From Clostridium ihumii AP5 (lineage in GTDB: Bacteria > Bacillota > Clostridia > Clostridiales > Clostridiaceae), in the NCBI RefSeq assembly GCF_000612845.1, contig NZ_CCAT010000045.1, positions 211,831-275,830 on the forward strand: a stretch of DNA of 64,000 bases. Direction: 5' to 3'. The notes under the pieces were generated by a model that saw nothing but the letters and a program-made list of their open reading frames with translations, had not been told where the DNA came from and did not search any database. The position numbers and the translations under genes are program-made. This document shows, in pieces, positions 35,341-45,305 of this stretch (position 1 is its first letter; every line of letters starts with the position of its first letter).

Positions 35341-35392
35341 TTTATTTTGTATGTATCATACATTTTTTAATTTTATTTCGTATTGTTAATTT
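35341..35392. repeat. Partial intergenic repeat, copy C
   Basis: TTTTTTAATTTTATTTCGTATTGTTAATTTT here resembles, with gaps, the centre of copies A and B. Like copy B it lies on the upstream side of a minus-strand gene (histidine phosphatase). The match is short and AT-rich. Confidence 0.3.
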
Positions 35393-35935
35393 TCAACTTT
35401 CATAATGTTCCACAATCCACTTTGATGCTTCAAGAAGATTATCTGCAATATAGTCTGGTTCAACATTTTCCCATGTATTTCTGTATTCATTTAAAGAATT
35501 TTCTCCCCAACCTGTTTTAACAAGAATCTTAACACAATTAAATTTATCTGCTAATACCATATCAACACTACCTACATCTCCAATTACTATACAATCTTCT
35601 AAATCAAGCTTGTATTTATTGGCGGCTTCAATCAATAATCCTCCATTAGGTTTTCTACAATTGCAATTTTCATTTTCTCCATGAGGACAAATGAATGCAT
35701 CATCAAATCCATATTCATCAAATTGCTGCATAAATTCTTCTAGTTTAACTTCATTTCTTGATATCCTATGTTGATTTGTTAAAGCAAAAATCTTAAAGCC
35801 TTTAGCTTTTAATAAATTTAAAGCTGTTGCAGAAAATGGATATAATTGAAATTCTTTAGGATGTATAAAGTTTCCTGTACCGCCTATAGTTCCATCTCTA
35901 TCTATAAATATAGCTTGTACTTTTTTAAAATCCAT
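35393..35935 (-). CDS. HAD-IIIA phosphatase with zinc-binding loop (GmhB-like)
   Basis: A 180-residue HAD hydrolase. Motif I is IFIDRDGTIGG, motif II is ALTNQH, and motif IV is VIGDVGSVDMVLADK. Between them CPHGENENCNCRKPNGG supplies the Cys/His zinc loop found in GmhB-type sugar-bisphosphate phosphatases and HisB. Substrate is probably a phosphorylated sugar, but the usual heptose pathway is not expected in this host. No cap domain. Upstream GGAG-type ribosome site. Neighbours are a histidine phosphatase and an esterase. Confidence 0.82.
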   Translation of the reverse strand: MDFKKVQAIFIDRDGTIGGTGNFIHPKEFQLYPFSATALNLLKAKGFKIFALTNQHRISRNEVKLEEFMQQFDEYGFDDAFICPHGENENCNCRKPNGGLLIEAANKYKLDLEDCIVIGDVGSVDMVLADKFNCVKILVKTGWGENSLNEYRNTWENVEPDYIADNLLEASKWIVEHYES

Positions 35936-36067
35936 TTATATTCACTCCTCAATACTAAACATAATTGACAACCGATTATCTTCACAATATTTTTGAATTT
36001 TATATTACCCATTTACTTTCTAAAAATTTATTTTATCACTGCTATCTTCTGTGTACTTATTATTTTC

Positions 36068-37336
36068 TTAATCATTCTGATGTCCAATAAGTGAAATTAA
36101 CCCACTAGCAAGTTTCTCACCCCAACTCAGATAGTCATGCCCACTTTTAAAAAATTCAAAATCAACATGATATCCTAGTGATTCTAATGTTTCCTTAACA
36201 TTCAGCGAATTATTAATCATTGTTTTTTTATTTTCAAGAACACCTATATTCATGTAAAACTTAAGTGGTAGTTTGGGAATTAATTTTATTTGTTCACTTA
36301 TCCAACAATCAAGTTCATTATCTCTCTTTTTAGATTCTACTTGATATTTATTTTTTTCATTTGTATTTACACGCTTGTACCAAAATGAACCTGATTGACA
36401 AAGTACATTTCCAAATACATCAGAATGTTTCAATCCCATATATGTAGCTGTTAATCCACCGAGACTTAATCCACTAATTATTGCCTTTTTAGGATCATCT
36501 GATAAATTATATTTTTTTCTTAGCCAAGGAATCATTTCATTTGCTACAGAGTTGCAGAATAAATCATTGCAAGATAACTCCTCAGATCTTTTATCTGTTG
36601 AATCAATAAAAATTGCTACAATAGGTGGGATTTTTTTATCGTAAATCAAATTATTCAAAACTTGTTCTGCTTTAAGAACATTTATATAATCATGTCCATC
36701 TGTTAATGTAATAAAACCATAAGGTGATGAATCATTGCTATAATTAAAAGGTGTATAAACATTTATAACTCTAGGCTCTATAAAATATGAACTTTCAAAT
36801 TCATATTTTATGATAGTTCCTTTTGGAATATTATTTCTTTCTTCAGTCCAAAAATTTTTATCTGATTTAGGCATGTTAACATATGGTATTTCAACCTTGC
36901 AACTACCTGGTCTATTGAAAATCAATTTATTTTTGTTAAACCTATCTGCTCTCATATTCTTACATCTTTCCTCACAGCATGTAAGTAGTGAGTCATTAGG
37001 AAACAAATTATAGGAAAATTTTACGTCACTTCTAATTTTATAAGTTCCATACCATAAATTTGTATCATTAATACGTTCAAGAAGATGTTCTTCAACATTC
37101 TCATCAGTTAAAGCTGGTAGTATTGGTGTCATTATTAGCACATTGTCAGTGGGTTCTTCAGCAAAATAAAATATTGTAACTAATGAATTGTCTGGGTCAT
37201 CATGTATTGATTCAATAATTGGAGTTTCTTTTTCCTTTAAAAACTCAAGGAATTCATTTAATGTTTTTTCTTTGTCATTTTGAATATTCAATTTTAATCT
37301 TTTAATTAATTCCGTTTCCAGATTATATTTGCTCAT
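36068..37336 (-). CDS. Fes-like alpha/beta-hydrolase esterase
   Basis: A 422-residue protein with an N-terminal beta-sandwich region like enterochelin esterase (VTIFYFAEEPTDNVLIM; LWYGTYKIRSDVKFSYNLFPND) and a C-terminal esterase D-type hydrolase domain with the nucleophile in ISGLSLGGLTA and a late His in FKSGHDYLSWGE. Length and order match the ferric-siderophore esterase family, but no siderophore genes are near; many relatives act on other esters. Start is taken as the ATG at 37336; a GTG at 37351 sits almost on the ribosome site. It lies about 80 bp below the PEP-synthase-like gene and is probably cotranscribed. Confidence 0.8.
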   Translation of the reverse strand: MSKYNLETELIKRLKLNIQNDKEKTLNEFLEFLKEKETPIIESIHDDPDNSLVTIFYFAEEPTDNVLIMTPILPALTDENVEEHLLERINDTNLWYGTYKIRSDVKFSYNLFPNDSLLTCCEERCKNMRADRFNKNKLIFNRPGSCKVEIPYVNMPKSDKNFWTEERNNIPKGTIIKYEFESSYFIEPRVINVYTPFNYSNDSSPYGFITLTDGHDYINVLKAEQVLNNLIYDKKIPPIVAIFIDSTDKRSEELSCNDLFCNSVANEMIPWLRKKYNLSDDPKKAIISGLSLGGLTATYMGLKHSDVFGNVLCQSGSFWYKRVNTNEKNKYQVESKKRDNELDCWISEQIKLIPKLPLKFYMNIGVLENKKTMINNSLNVKETLESLGYHVDFEFFKSGHDYLSWGEKLASGLISLIGHQND

Positions 37337-37419
37337 AGCTTGTATACTCACCTTCCTTAAATTAAGTAATTATATATTTATGAATGAGATGTTTTATGTT
37401 ATTTGAAATACATTTTAAT

Positions 37420-39846
37420 TTATTTTTTATAAACAACTTCACCTTTCAATCCATCAATTTCAACTTCATCTCCATTGGATAAAAGAGTACAAGCATCCTT
37501 TACATTGTAAATACATGGAATATCTAATTCTCTTAATATAATTCCTAAATGTTCAAAAGGAGATCCTTGCTCAACTATTATACCTATTGTTTTATCTAAT
37601 ACTGGAATAACATCTCCACAACGTGTATATGGTATTACTAATATGCGCTCTTCATTAATGAAATCTGGAATACCTACATGCACTTTTCCTTTAACTTTCT
37701 TTTTAAGACCAGATATTCCAGTTAATCTTATATAATCGTCACTTTTACATCCAGTGCTATTATCATCCTTAAATATTGATTCTGACTCTTCAGTTGGCTC
37801 TATGCCCATATATTCAGGTGGAATTAATTTCTCTTGCTTTTCATATTCTTCTTTTCTTTCTTTAATTACCGGAAAAAGATTTGAATTATTAGTTAATCCC
37901 TCTATGATTTCATCGACAGTTAAAAAATATATATCTCCCTTTTTAGGTATATTATTGTTATTTTCTAATATTGTTGATGCATAATTTAATGCTAGACTTA
38001 AATATGCATTTGATTTACGTTCAAAGTAGTAATGATGATTATCTCTTGCTACATAAGCTTTTTCTGCTAATTTAAGTTTACTTAAAAATTCCTCTCTCTG
38101 ATTTTCACCAACTTTTTCTAAAAATAAGTTTTTAATGAAGTATTTATTCTTTTCACTTTTCTTAATAGACTCCAAATACACATTTGAATCTATTCCAATA
38201 AATCCTCTTATATATCTTAAAATTGTTGATGGTTTCTCTAATATAGTTGGCTCTATCTTTGTACTTATTAAATTACAATCCAGCTGTGAAATTCCATATT
38301 CCTTTACATACTCATCTATCAATGATAAAATTTCTTTTGCCTCTGGAATAAGTTTTAAATGATTAAATATAATCTCATCATATTTAATTTCATCAAACAT
38401 TTTTTTAATGTTCGGGTTATCATTAATCATTGAAGCTATTAATACATAATATTCTCTTTCCTTACTCAAAAGGCTTTTATTAAATACTAAATCATACAAA
38501 TCTTGTTGACTTAAATCATTAATGATTCCTTTGCAATATGCTTCAAATTCTTTTATATATTCACATGCATATGCAGCTTTTAAATGATTTTCACTAGTAA
38601 ACTCCATATAATCTAAACTTTTCTTTAAAAATTCACTTATTTTAGTAGGTACACTTTTATCTTTTATATATAAGTCTAATTCATTAGTAAGTTTAATTAA
38701 TTCAGGTAAGAATTTATCTTGGAAAATGTTCTTACCAGCTTTAACTAATTCGTTCACTTCATATTTAAAAATATTTCTCTGATTTTCATGATCATTCATT
38801 TCTTTATTCCTATAATATGAATAACCATTTTGTACAATAACATCAATATATGCAAATTTATCGCCCACGGAGTAAGCCCCTTTATTTAAAGCACATAACT
38901 CCCTCTTATCTATATCAGCTATTAGCTTAAAAAGTGGTTTGTCATTTTCGCAATACCAAGTATATCTTTTATCATCTGAATTACTCCAATTTACAACAAA
39001 ATTGTTCTCCCTAAAAGTAGTGATAGGTCTTGTTTGAAGAATATAAATTTCATCATCTTTCATAGTCCATTCAATATCTACTTTTTCTTTTATAAGTTTC
39101 TCTATACTCATTGTAATTTCAAATAAATTCTTAATATGTTTTTGAGAAAATATCTTATGTTCATCTTGAATATTCTCTTCTATTATTGATCCATCTTTTT
39201 TCCTTATAGAAAAAAGACTTGATTTGGTTTTTCCACTAACAAATTCATCACAAAAACCATTTACCACATTGATGTGCATAACATCCTCATCCATATAAAT
39301 AGTATCTGCTGAAAAGTTCACACCTGAATAATCGCCAACTATAAACTCTTGAATAATTACTCCCATTTTTAGAGAATTCACATCAAACCCATTGTCTGAA
39401 ATATAAGCTATTATCTTATCACTAAAAGCAGAAGCATAGCATTTTTTTATACATGTTATAACTTCATGGAATGAACTTAAGTTTATAAAGGAACTAAACA
39501 TTCCTGCCATGCTACTTACCATATTATCCTCACATAAAGCTGAAGACCTCACTATATATCTGTTGCCTAATTGACTTTTATCAAATACTTCTTTTAATTT
39601 TTGCTCTAAAAATTCAGGAAATTCACCATTAATAATCTCACTACATATTTTTTCATTTCTAGATAAGCAATCATCAATAGTAAACTCTATATTGTTATAT
39701 TCCATATATTTAATAAATACTTCATTAGATATAGCAAATCCATTTGGAACTCTAATGCCATTAAACATAAGTTCACCTAAAATACTAGCTTTAGAACCAT
39801 ACTTTTCTGCATCATTAGATGATAATTGATTTATCTCTTTAAACAT
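37420..39846 (-). CDS. PEP-synthase / rifampin phosphotransferase-like dikinase
   Basis: An 808-residue protein. Residues 1-290 are the PPDK/PEP-synthase ATP-binding domain: YGSKASILGELMFNGIRVPNGF with K19, RYIVRSSALCEDNMVSSMAGMF and VDIEWTMKDDEIYILQTRPIT. The middle ~400 residues are divergent and helical. Residues 730-808 are the swivelling phosphohistidine domain with H766 in GSPFEHLGII and a final VEIDGLKGEVVY. There is no C-terminal PEP/pyruvate barrel, so the order matches rifampin phosphotransferase-type enzymes that move a phosphate from ATP to a small molecule. Acceptor unknown. GGAGG lies upstream of the ATG. Confidence 0.82.
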   Translation of the reverse strand: MFKEINQLSSNDAEKYGSKASILGELMFNGIRVPNGFAISNEVFIKYMEYNNIEFTIDDCLSRNEKICSEIINGEFPEFLEQKLKEVFDKSQLGNRYIVRSSALCEDNMVSSMAGMFSSFINLSSFHEVITCIKKCYASAFSDKIIAYISDNGFDVNSLKMGVIIQEFIVGDYSGVNFSADTIYMDEDVMHINVVNGFCDEFVSGKTKSSLFSIRKKDGSIIEENIQDEHKIFSQKHIKNLFEITMSIEKLIKEKVDIEWTMKDDEIYILQTRPITTFRENNFVVNWSNSDDKRYTWYCENDKPLFKLIADIDKRELCALNKGAYSVGDKFAYIDVIVQNGYSYYRNKEMNDHENQRNIFKYEVNELVKAGKNIFQDKFLPELIKLTNELDLYIKDKSVPTKISEFLKKSLDYMEFTSENHLKAAYACEYIKEFEAYCKGIINDLSQQDLYDLVFNKSLLSKEREYYVLIASMINDNPNIKKMFDEIKYDEIIFNHLKLIPEAKEILSLIDEYVKEYGISQLDCNLISTKIEPTILEKPSTILRYIRGFIGIDSNVYLESIKKSEKNKYFIKNLFLEKVGENQREEFLSKLKLAEKAYVARDNHHYYFERKSNAYLSLALNYASTILENNNNIPKKGDIYFLTVDEIIEGLTNNSNLFPVIKERKEEYEKQEKLIPPEYMGIEPTEESESIFKDDNSTGCKSDDYIRLTGISGLKKKVKGKVHVGIPDFINEERILVIPYTRCGDVIPVLDKTIGIIVEQGSPFEHLGIILRELDIPCIYNVKDACTLLSNGDEVEIDGLKGEVVYKK

Positions 39847-39880
39847 TTTTTACCTCCATATATGATAGTTATACTTCATT

Positions 39881-40022
39881 TTCTATATTTATCTACATTA
39901 TACTTCTATTAATTTACTATCTTTGTCATATAACAAATCTCATTTGTTAATGTTTTTTTAATTTTATTCCATATTATTAATTTATTGTTCATTTTTTACA
40001 AATATATATATTTAGAATCAAT
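39881..40022. repeat. Intergenic repeat, copy B (promoter region)
   Basis: About 140 bp matching copy A at 33661-33802. It begins 35 bp upstream of the start of the PEP-synthase-like gene and contains a TATAAT on the minus strand (39902-39897), so it appears to carry that gene's promoter. The surrounding gap 39847-40152 holds only this repeat and the next terminator. Confidence 0.6.
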
Positions 40023-40120
40023 ATATATATATAAGATAGACTTTAGAACTATTTTAAAACTATAAATATATCTATCATCACTATTGCTTATTAATTCTTA
40101 ATTAATTTTAAATAAATAAA

Positions 40121-40144
40121 ACAACCTTGATTTCTCAAGGTTGT
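40121..40144 (-). terminator. Terminator of the pRiA4b-like gene
   Basis: ACAACCTTGA (40121-40130) pairs with TCAAGGTTGT (40135-40144) around TTTC, followed on the minus strand by TTTTATTTATTT. Member of the recurring TTGA/TCAAG class. Confidence 0.85.
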
Positions 40145-40152
40145 AAATTCAA

Positions 40153-40791
40153 TTATTTCTTTATTCTTTTTAATTTTAATTGTTTTGCCATTATAGCATT
40201 AACATACACAATATCAAAGTCATCTTCATACCCTTGGCTCTCTGCCCATTCTTTTAAATTTTCATATTCTGGATTATTTTTATCATTCATTACATCTAAA
40301 AATTCCATGTATCCTAATATTCCACCTACATCTTCTGGTGGGCACCCCCCATCAGCATCTACACATGTTGGATAACCATATTGATAATCGTCTATTACCT
40401 TTTCTAATGTTATATCATGCTTCCAATAATCTCCGAAATCATATATGTATTCAATACTTTGCTCTTCTTTTAAGTACTTATCTATTTTAACCTTACTACT
40501 TAGCATTGGTTTTACTTTTAAAGTATTAGCTATAAATCCATGTGGATCATTTTTCTTTGTTAATTTCATCTTAGAATAAAACTCATATTCAGCAATTCTT
40601 TCTTCATCACCAGTAATTATAATATTTTCTTTTCTTATATTAAAATCATATAAATGATAATTTTTCCATCCCATTGAAAATTGAATTACATCATGTAGTC
40701 TTTTAAATGTAATATCTGCTGGAACTATTACTTTTCTCCATATTAATGGAGAACTACCTACAAGTGTTATTTTTATTTGATATGCTTTCAT
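40153..40791 (-). CDS. Plasmid pRiA4b ORF-3 family protein
   Basis: A 212-residue protein matching the pRiA4b ORF-3 (PF07929-type) family: YQIKITLVGSSPLIWRKVIVPADITFKRLHDVIQFSMGW (read in parts), HLYDFNI, YIYDFGDYWKHDITLEK and the acidic Cys/Gly loop CVDADGGCPPEDVGGILGY. The family is frequent on plasmids and near mobile elements; its role is not established. GGATG-type ribosome site upstream of the ATG. Complete at both ends. Confidence 0.85.
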   Translation of the reverse strand: MKAYQIKITLVGSSPLIWRKVIVPADITFKRLHDVIQFSMGWKNYHLYDFNIRKENIIITGDEERIAEYEFYSKMKLTKKNDPHGFIANTLKVKPMLSSKVKIDKYLKEEQSIEYIYDFGDYWKHDITLEKVIDDYQYGYPTCVDADGGCPPEDVGGILGYMEFLDVMNDKNNPEYENLKEWAESQGYEDDFDIVYVNAIMAKQLKLKRIKK

Positions 40792-41026
40792 ATAAAATCA
40801 TCCTTTTCTAGTTTAAATTATTATTAATATTTTTTATAGAATATGCAATGTTTCTAATCTATTACATGTATCGGTATTTTAAAAATTCCCATAATCCATA
40901 AATTTTATAATTCTTTTATAACCTAATTATACGGTTTCAAATTCAAATTTTAAATAACACATTTATCAATTGAAAAACTTTTTCCTTTTTCTTTTAATAT
41001 CATCATTTCCATTTGATATACTATAC

Positions 41027-41908
41027 TTATTTCATCCATTCCATTACTTCTTCTGCTACAAAAAATGGATTGTCCCAATGGATTAAATGTGTTGCCTCTA
41101 CTTTTTTTACTAAACAGTTCACATTTTTTTCAAATTCCTCAACCAATATGTTTCTAATTTCAGCCCAAGATTCAGGAAGTGTTGCTTGTATTAGCAATAT
41201 TGGTGTTTCTAATTTCTTATATATTTCATTAGTAGGAAAGTTATACATAGATTTAATAGCACCTCTTGCAGTATCTCCACAAGCACAAAATCTGATAGTT
41301 CCATCCTCTTCTTCTTTCATTAAATCCTTTGAAGCTTTTTCTAATAACTCTGACCATCTTAAGTAATTGTTCCTCTCAACTTCTAGAAAGTCATTCCAAT
41401 TGGAAAATACATAGCCATTAAAATCTTCTTCATATGATTTTATTTCTTCTTCCAAAGAACAATCAGGTTTAAAATTTAATTTTTCTTTATCAATCTTTTT
41501 AAAATAATCGTATATTGCTTGCTTTTGATGATATCCTCCATCTAATAATAATATCTTCTTAACTTTTTTAGGATACTTTGCTGCATAATGAAGTGCGATG
41601 CAGCCGCCCCAAGAATGTGCCAATATATAAAAATTATCTTTATTTAATAATTTAATTACATCTGACACCCATTTTATTAGATTTGGTATTCCATAGTCTT
41701 CATCATTTTCAAATGCTGGTGTTCTTCCATGTCCAGGTAAATCAATTGATATAATATGATATTTATCTTTTAAAAGTTCTCCTATCTCAAGGAAACTTAA
41801 ATTAGTGCTACCTAATCCATGAAAACAAATAATTGTAGGATTATCATCACTTCCCCACTTACAAACTCGTACATCCATATTTTCATTATTTATAAAAAAC
41901 TGTTCCAA
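41027..41908 (-). CDS. Alpha/beta hydrolase
   Basis: A 293-residue soluble hydrolase: IICFHGLGSTNLSF (oxyanion region), IDLPGHGRTPAF, the nucleophile elbow ILAHSWGGCIALH, and a final His in VEATHLIHWDNPFFVAEEV. Closest in style to lipase/esterase or haloperoxidase-type enzymes; substrate unknown. The only plausible start at the 5-prime end is TTG at 41908, about ten bases after GGGG; an internal ATG at 41878 is the alternative. It follows the nitrilase gene by 18 bp, forming a two-gene unit. Confidence 0.82.
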   Translation of the reverse strand: MEQFFINNENMDVRVCKWGSDDNPTIICFHGLGSTNLSFLEIGELLKDKYHIISIDLPGHGRTPAFENDEDYGIPNLIKWVSDVIKLLNKDNFYILAHSWGGCIALHYAAKYPKKVKKILLLDGGYHQKQAIYDYFKKIDKEKLNFKPDCSLEEEIKSYEEDFNGYVFSNWNDFLEVERNNYLRWSELLEKASKDLMKEEEDGTIRFCACGDTARGAIKSMYNFPTNEIYKKLETPILLIQATLPESWAEIRNILVEEFEKNVNCLVKKVEATHLIHWDNPFFVAEEVMEWMK

Positions 41909-41926
41909 TTATTTTCATCCCCTATT

Positions 41927-42706
41927 TTAATTTTTATCACTAACTAATTTTACAATATCATTTCTACATTGACTTATATACCAATTAGAAACCTTAGTAG
42001 TTTCAATTTCGCATTTTATAAAGCAACGTTTATTCGACACAACTTCTTGGATTATTTCTCCACTCGGATCAATTATCATAGTAGGACAATGTTGCTTTAT
42101 ATCTGCATTATTACAACTTATTAAGAATCTTTGATTTTCTGCTGCTCTACTAATAAGATGGCTTTTCCAAACTGGAAGTCCTTTTCCCTGTACAGCATTT
42201 GTTAAATACACAAACACTTCTGCATCATTTAGTGCTAGCCACCTCCATTGCTCCGGAAATCTAATCTCTCTACACATTTGTATACCTAACTTTAAAGTTT
42301 CTTGCCCTATTTTAAGTTTACAAATATCTAGTTTATCTCCTTCACTTAAATATCCTCTTTCATGAAATGCTAAATTTAACTTTCTATATATAAAATCTGG
42401 ATTATTGTATGAATAACATACAGCTGCATTATACCAAGCACCTTCTTCAAGAATACAAGTACCGAATACTAAATGTATTTCTCTCTTTACTACATCTTCT
42501 TTTAATAATTTCATTGCATTTTTAAGTTCTTCAACATCAATATCATTTAAAAAGCTAATATCATCACTATAACCTGACAATGCCCCTTCAGGTAAAACTA
42601 CTAAGTCATCCTTTTTAGCATTTTCCAATAGAGAATTTATTTCCTTCAAGTTTTCACTTATATTAAATGTTATTGGAAACTGCATAGCAATTACTGAAAC
42701 CCTCAC
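41927..42706 (-). CDS. Nitrilase-superfamily C-N hydrolase
   Basis: A 259-residue enzyme with the Glu-Lys-Cys triad: Glu in VVLPEGALSGY, Lys in FIYRKLNLAF and Cys in GIQMCREIRFPEQWR. These define the carbon-nitrogen hydrolase superfamily (amidases of the omega-amidase or carbamoylase type); the substrate is not readable. Start is GTG at 42706 with AAGGTGG seven bases upstream. Upstream partner of the alpha/beta hydrolase in a two-gene operon. Confidence 0.85.
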   Translation of the reverse strand: MRVSVIAMQFPITFNISENLKEINSLLENAKKDDLVVLPEGALSGYSDDISFLNDIDVEELKNAMKLLKEDVVKREIHLVFGTCILEEGAWYNAAVCYSYNNPDFIYRKLNLAFHERGYLSEGDKLDICKLKIGQETLKLGIQMCREIRFPEQWRWLALNDAEVFVYLTNAVQGKGLPVWKSHLISRAAENQRFLISCNNADIKQHCPTMIIDPSGEIIQEVVSNKRCFIKCEIETTKVSNWYISQCRNDIVKLVSDKN

Positions 42707-42821
42707 AATAACACCACCTTAACCATTTTAGTTGTCACCTTCTACTTAATTCTACAAACTTATTTTAATACCTCTTTATATATGTATAACCCTAACATTT
42801 AGGAGTTTTAATCATATATAA

Positions 42822-42847
42822 AAGATCACAGTTAAATCTGTGATCTT
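42822..42847 (-). terminator. Terminator of the FtsX-type ABC operon
   Basis: AAGATCACAG pairs with CTGTGATCTT around a six-base loop; the minus-strand tail is TTATATATG. A near copy of this hairpin and flank occurs at 47830-47856. Confidence 0.75.
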
Positions 42848-42878
42848 AAAATTAAACTTTACTATTTATTCTTTAAAT

Positions 42879-45305
42879 TTACTCCACATCTCTTAGTCTC
42901 TCTACCAAAGGTTTTTTATTAATTATTTTCCCAATAGTAAAAGATAAGACTATTGGAACAACAAAAACAAAAATACTATATAAACTAAAATAACCAATTG
43001 GAAATTGATATTCCATATATTTTAATCCATTCATTCCCATAATCTTAACCATAATATAACCAGCTAAAGTTCCAAACAGAACTGTACTTGCAAAGTTGAT
43101 AACTGCAAAGTATAAACCTTCCCCTAAAATCATAGTTATAATTTGCTTTTTACTTGCACCTATTGCACCAAGACAAGCAAATTCTCGTTTTCGTGCCATA
43201 ACATTTGATATAAGTGTATTTAGTAAATTTATCATACTAAAAGCAATTACAAATAAAGCTCCTCCCATAAAGCTAGTATACATCATATTGAATTGCTCCT
43301 TATGATGCTCTAATGAATCTTTAAGTGTAGATAAAGTAATAAGCGGATTACTCTCTGTTAATGTAACAATCTCTTTTTCAATCTCATCTCCACTTTTCAA
43401 ATAATCTGTGGAGGATACTATAATTCTAGTATTGAGATTAAATCCTGGTTCCATCATTTTTGTAAGCAAGTCCTCAGGCATCATAAACCAACCTGCATTA
43501 TATGAAATCTTAAACATATCAGAGTTCTTATACAATTTGCTGCTGTTTTCCAATATTCCTGAAACAGTAAAAACATCTTCCACATACTTTTCACCGTTAT
43601 ACCATTTTAAAGTTACAGTATCTCCAAGCTCAAATTCCCATCCAAAAATCTCTTTGGCAATTTCATTATGAGCTATAATAATTTCCTTATTTTTAACAAT
43701 ATCATTGTAGTTGATGCTACTTCCTTTTAAATATTGATTAATAAGTTCAGTATCTTCTTTTTTGAAAGGTGCTGCAATATCTTTTTCTGTTACATCATTA
43801 TATGTGTAAGTCACTGATAAATTTTGCATAGGAATAACTTCTTTCACATCTTTAATATTATTTAGTTTATCTACAAGCTCGTAACTCAAAGGATTATCTT
43901 TCTTTATACCTGTTTCACCATACTCATTCACTTGTACAGCATTTGGTGATAGATTAATTTCATATTCTCCAAATTCAAACCAAGATTGTCTTGCAAACTT
44001 TTCTTCATTGACAGAACTTACAAAAGTACTTGCACACATAAATACAACACCTGCTAAGCAAAGGGAAATCATAGTCATTGTTGATTTTTTGCGATTTCCT
44101 CTTGGAGCAATCATACTTAGTGATAATGGAGAAAGTTTTCTTTGCAGTTTTTTTGTTTGAATCTTTTCATTTTTTTCTTCATATCCACTGACTTTACTTG
44201 CTTCAATAGGCGATATACTTGCTGCAAGTTTTGCAGGCTTTGCAATAGCTATTTGTACTGTAATATAATTTGCAAGTAAAATAGCAAAGCTATAAATTAA
44301 AAACCAAATCAAATTAAAACCTTTTGGTTTCATAGTAAATGCAAAAGTTGCACCAATAGTAATTCCGATAATGCTACCAATGAGTGAAAGCGTAGTGCCT
44401 TCTTTTCTTACCATTCTTTTTACCTGCTTTTGAGTCATACCAATTGTTCTAAGCTGACCAAACTGCCTTGTTCTTTCGGATATAGATATATAAAATATGC
44501 TATAAACAACTAATATACTAACAAGTAAAATAACACTTGAAATTAAAGTAATCATAGTAAGTTCTCTAAAACTATAAGAAAGACTTTTTACAAATGCGTT
44601 ATTTTCATTAATATTTTTTCGTTCTATACCAGAATCAGCACCAATTTTACGAATTAAAGTTAAAAATTCTTCACTACTCATTTTCTCTGCATCTACTATT
44701 TGTGCAGAAATATCAAATGGAATAGCTTTTAATTGACTCCCATTTATTGCATATTCTTTTGACAAATATAAAGGGAATACATCTGTAGTTCCTTCACTTT
44801 TTGTTAAGCCTGACACTGTAAATTCTTCTGTACTACCATCTAAAAACGAAATGGAAATAGTTTCACCAACTCTTGGTTCAACCCCCATTTTAACAAGCAT
44901 TTCTTCATAAACCAAAACTTCATTGATTTCTTTAGGATATTTACCCTGAATTATATTTAGATTTAACATAGATGCTTCATTTTGCTCCATATAATATGGA
45001 AGCATAATATAGTCATCTACCTCAAAACTTTTTCCTCTTTTAAACTCTTTACTAGATAAAATTTCTTCATTTTGTCTTATGCTTTTTATTTGATTATATG
45101 ATACTTCATGATAAATAACATGTTGTCTTGATATTAAATCCTTACGATTTGTTTCCTGTATTGCACTTGAAAAAAATGCAAGACCTGAAATAAGAGTAAC
45201 TGACAATATAATAGCTATTAATGTAAATATATTACGCATTTTATATTCTTTTAAACTATTTTTTGCAAGAAAATTTATTGTTTTTTTATTCTTTACTTTA
45301 AACAT
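42879..45305 (-). CDS. FtsX-like ABC transporter permease (MacB type)
   Basis: An 808-residue permease with two FtsX-type four-helix modules: an N-terminal helix, a long extracytoplasmic domain (about 50-240), three helices with SERTRQFGQLRTIGMTQKQVKRMV, then a second set beginning near residue 395 and ending with ARKREFACLGAIGASKKQII and a final helix. Such transporters move antimicrobial peptides or lipoproteins or act mechanically. The ATG at 45305 overlaps the ATPase gene by eight bases. A two-component system sits immediately upstream, which suggests antibiotic or peptide sensing. Confidence 0.88.
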   Translation of the reverse strand: MFKVKNKKTINFLAKNSLKEYKMRNIFTLIAIILSVTLISGLAFFSSAIQETNRKDLISRQHVIYHEVSYNQIKSIRQNEEILSSKEFKRGKSFEVDDYIMLPYYMEQNEASMLNLNIIQGKYPKEINEVLVYEEMLVKMGVEPRVGETISISFLDGSTEEFTVSGLTKSEGTTDVFPLYLSKEYAINGSQLKAIPFDISAQIVDAEKMSSEEFLTLIRKIGADSGIERKNINENNAFVKSLSYSFRELTMITLISSVILLVSILVVYSIFYISISERTRQFGQLRTIGMTQKQVKRMVRKEGTTLSLIGSIIGITIGATFAFTMKPKGFNLIWFLIYSFAILLANYITVQIAIAKPAKLAASISPIEASKVSGYEEKNEKIQTKKLQRKLSPLSLSMIAPRGNRKKSTMTMISLCLAGVVFMCASTFVSSVNEEKFARQSWFEFGEYEINLSPNAVQVNEYGETGIKKDNPLSYELVDKLNNIKDVKEVIPMQNLSVTYTYNDVTEKDIAAPFKKEDTELINQYLKGSSINYNDIVKNKEIIIAHNEIAKEIFGWEFELGDTVTLKWYNGEKYVEDVFTVSGILENSSKLYKNSDMFKISYNAGWFMMPEDLLTKMMEPGFNLNTRIIVSSTDYLKSGDEIEKEIVTLTESNPLITLSTLKDSLEHHKEQFNMMYTSFMGGALFVIAFSMINLLNTLISNVMARKREFACLGAIGASKKQIITMILGEGLYFAVINFASTVLFGTLAGYIMVKIMGMNGLKYMEYQFPIGYFSLYSIFVFVVPIVLSFTIGKIINKKPLVERLRDVE

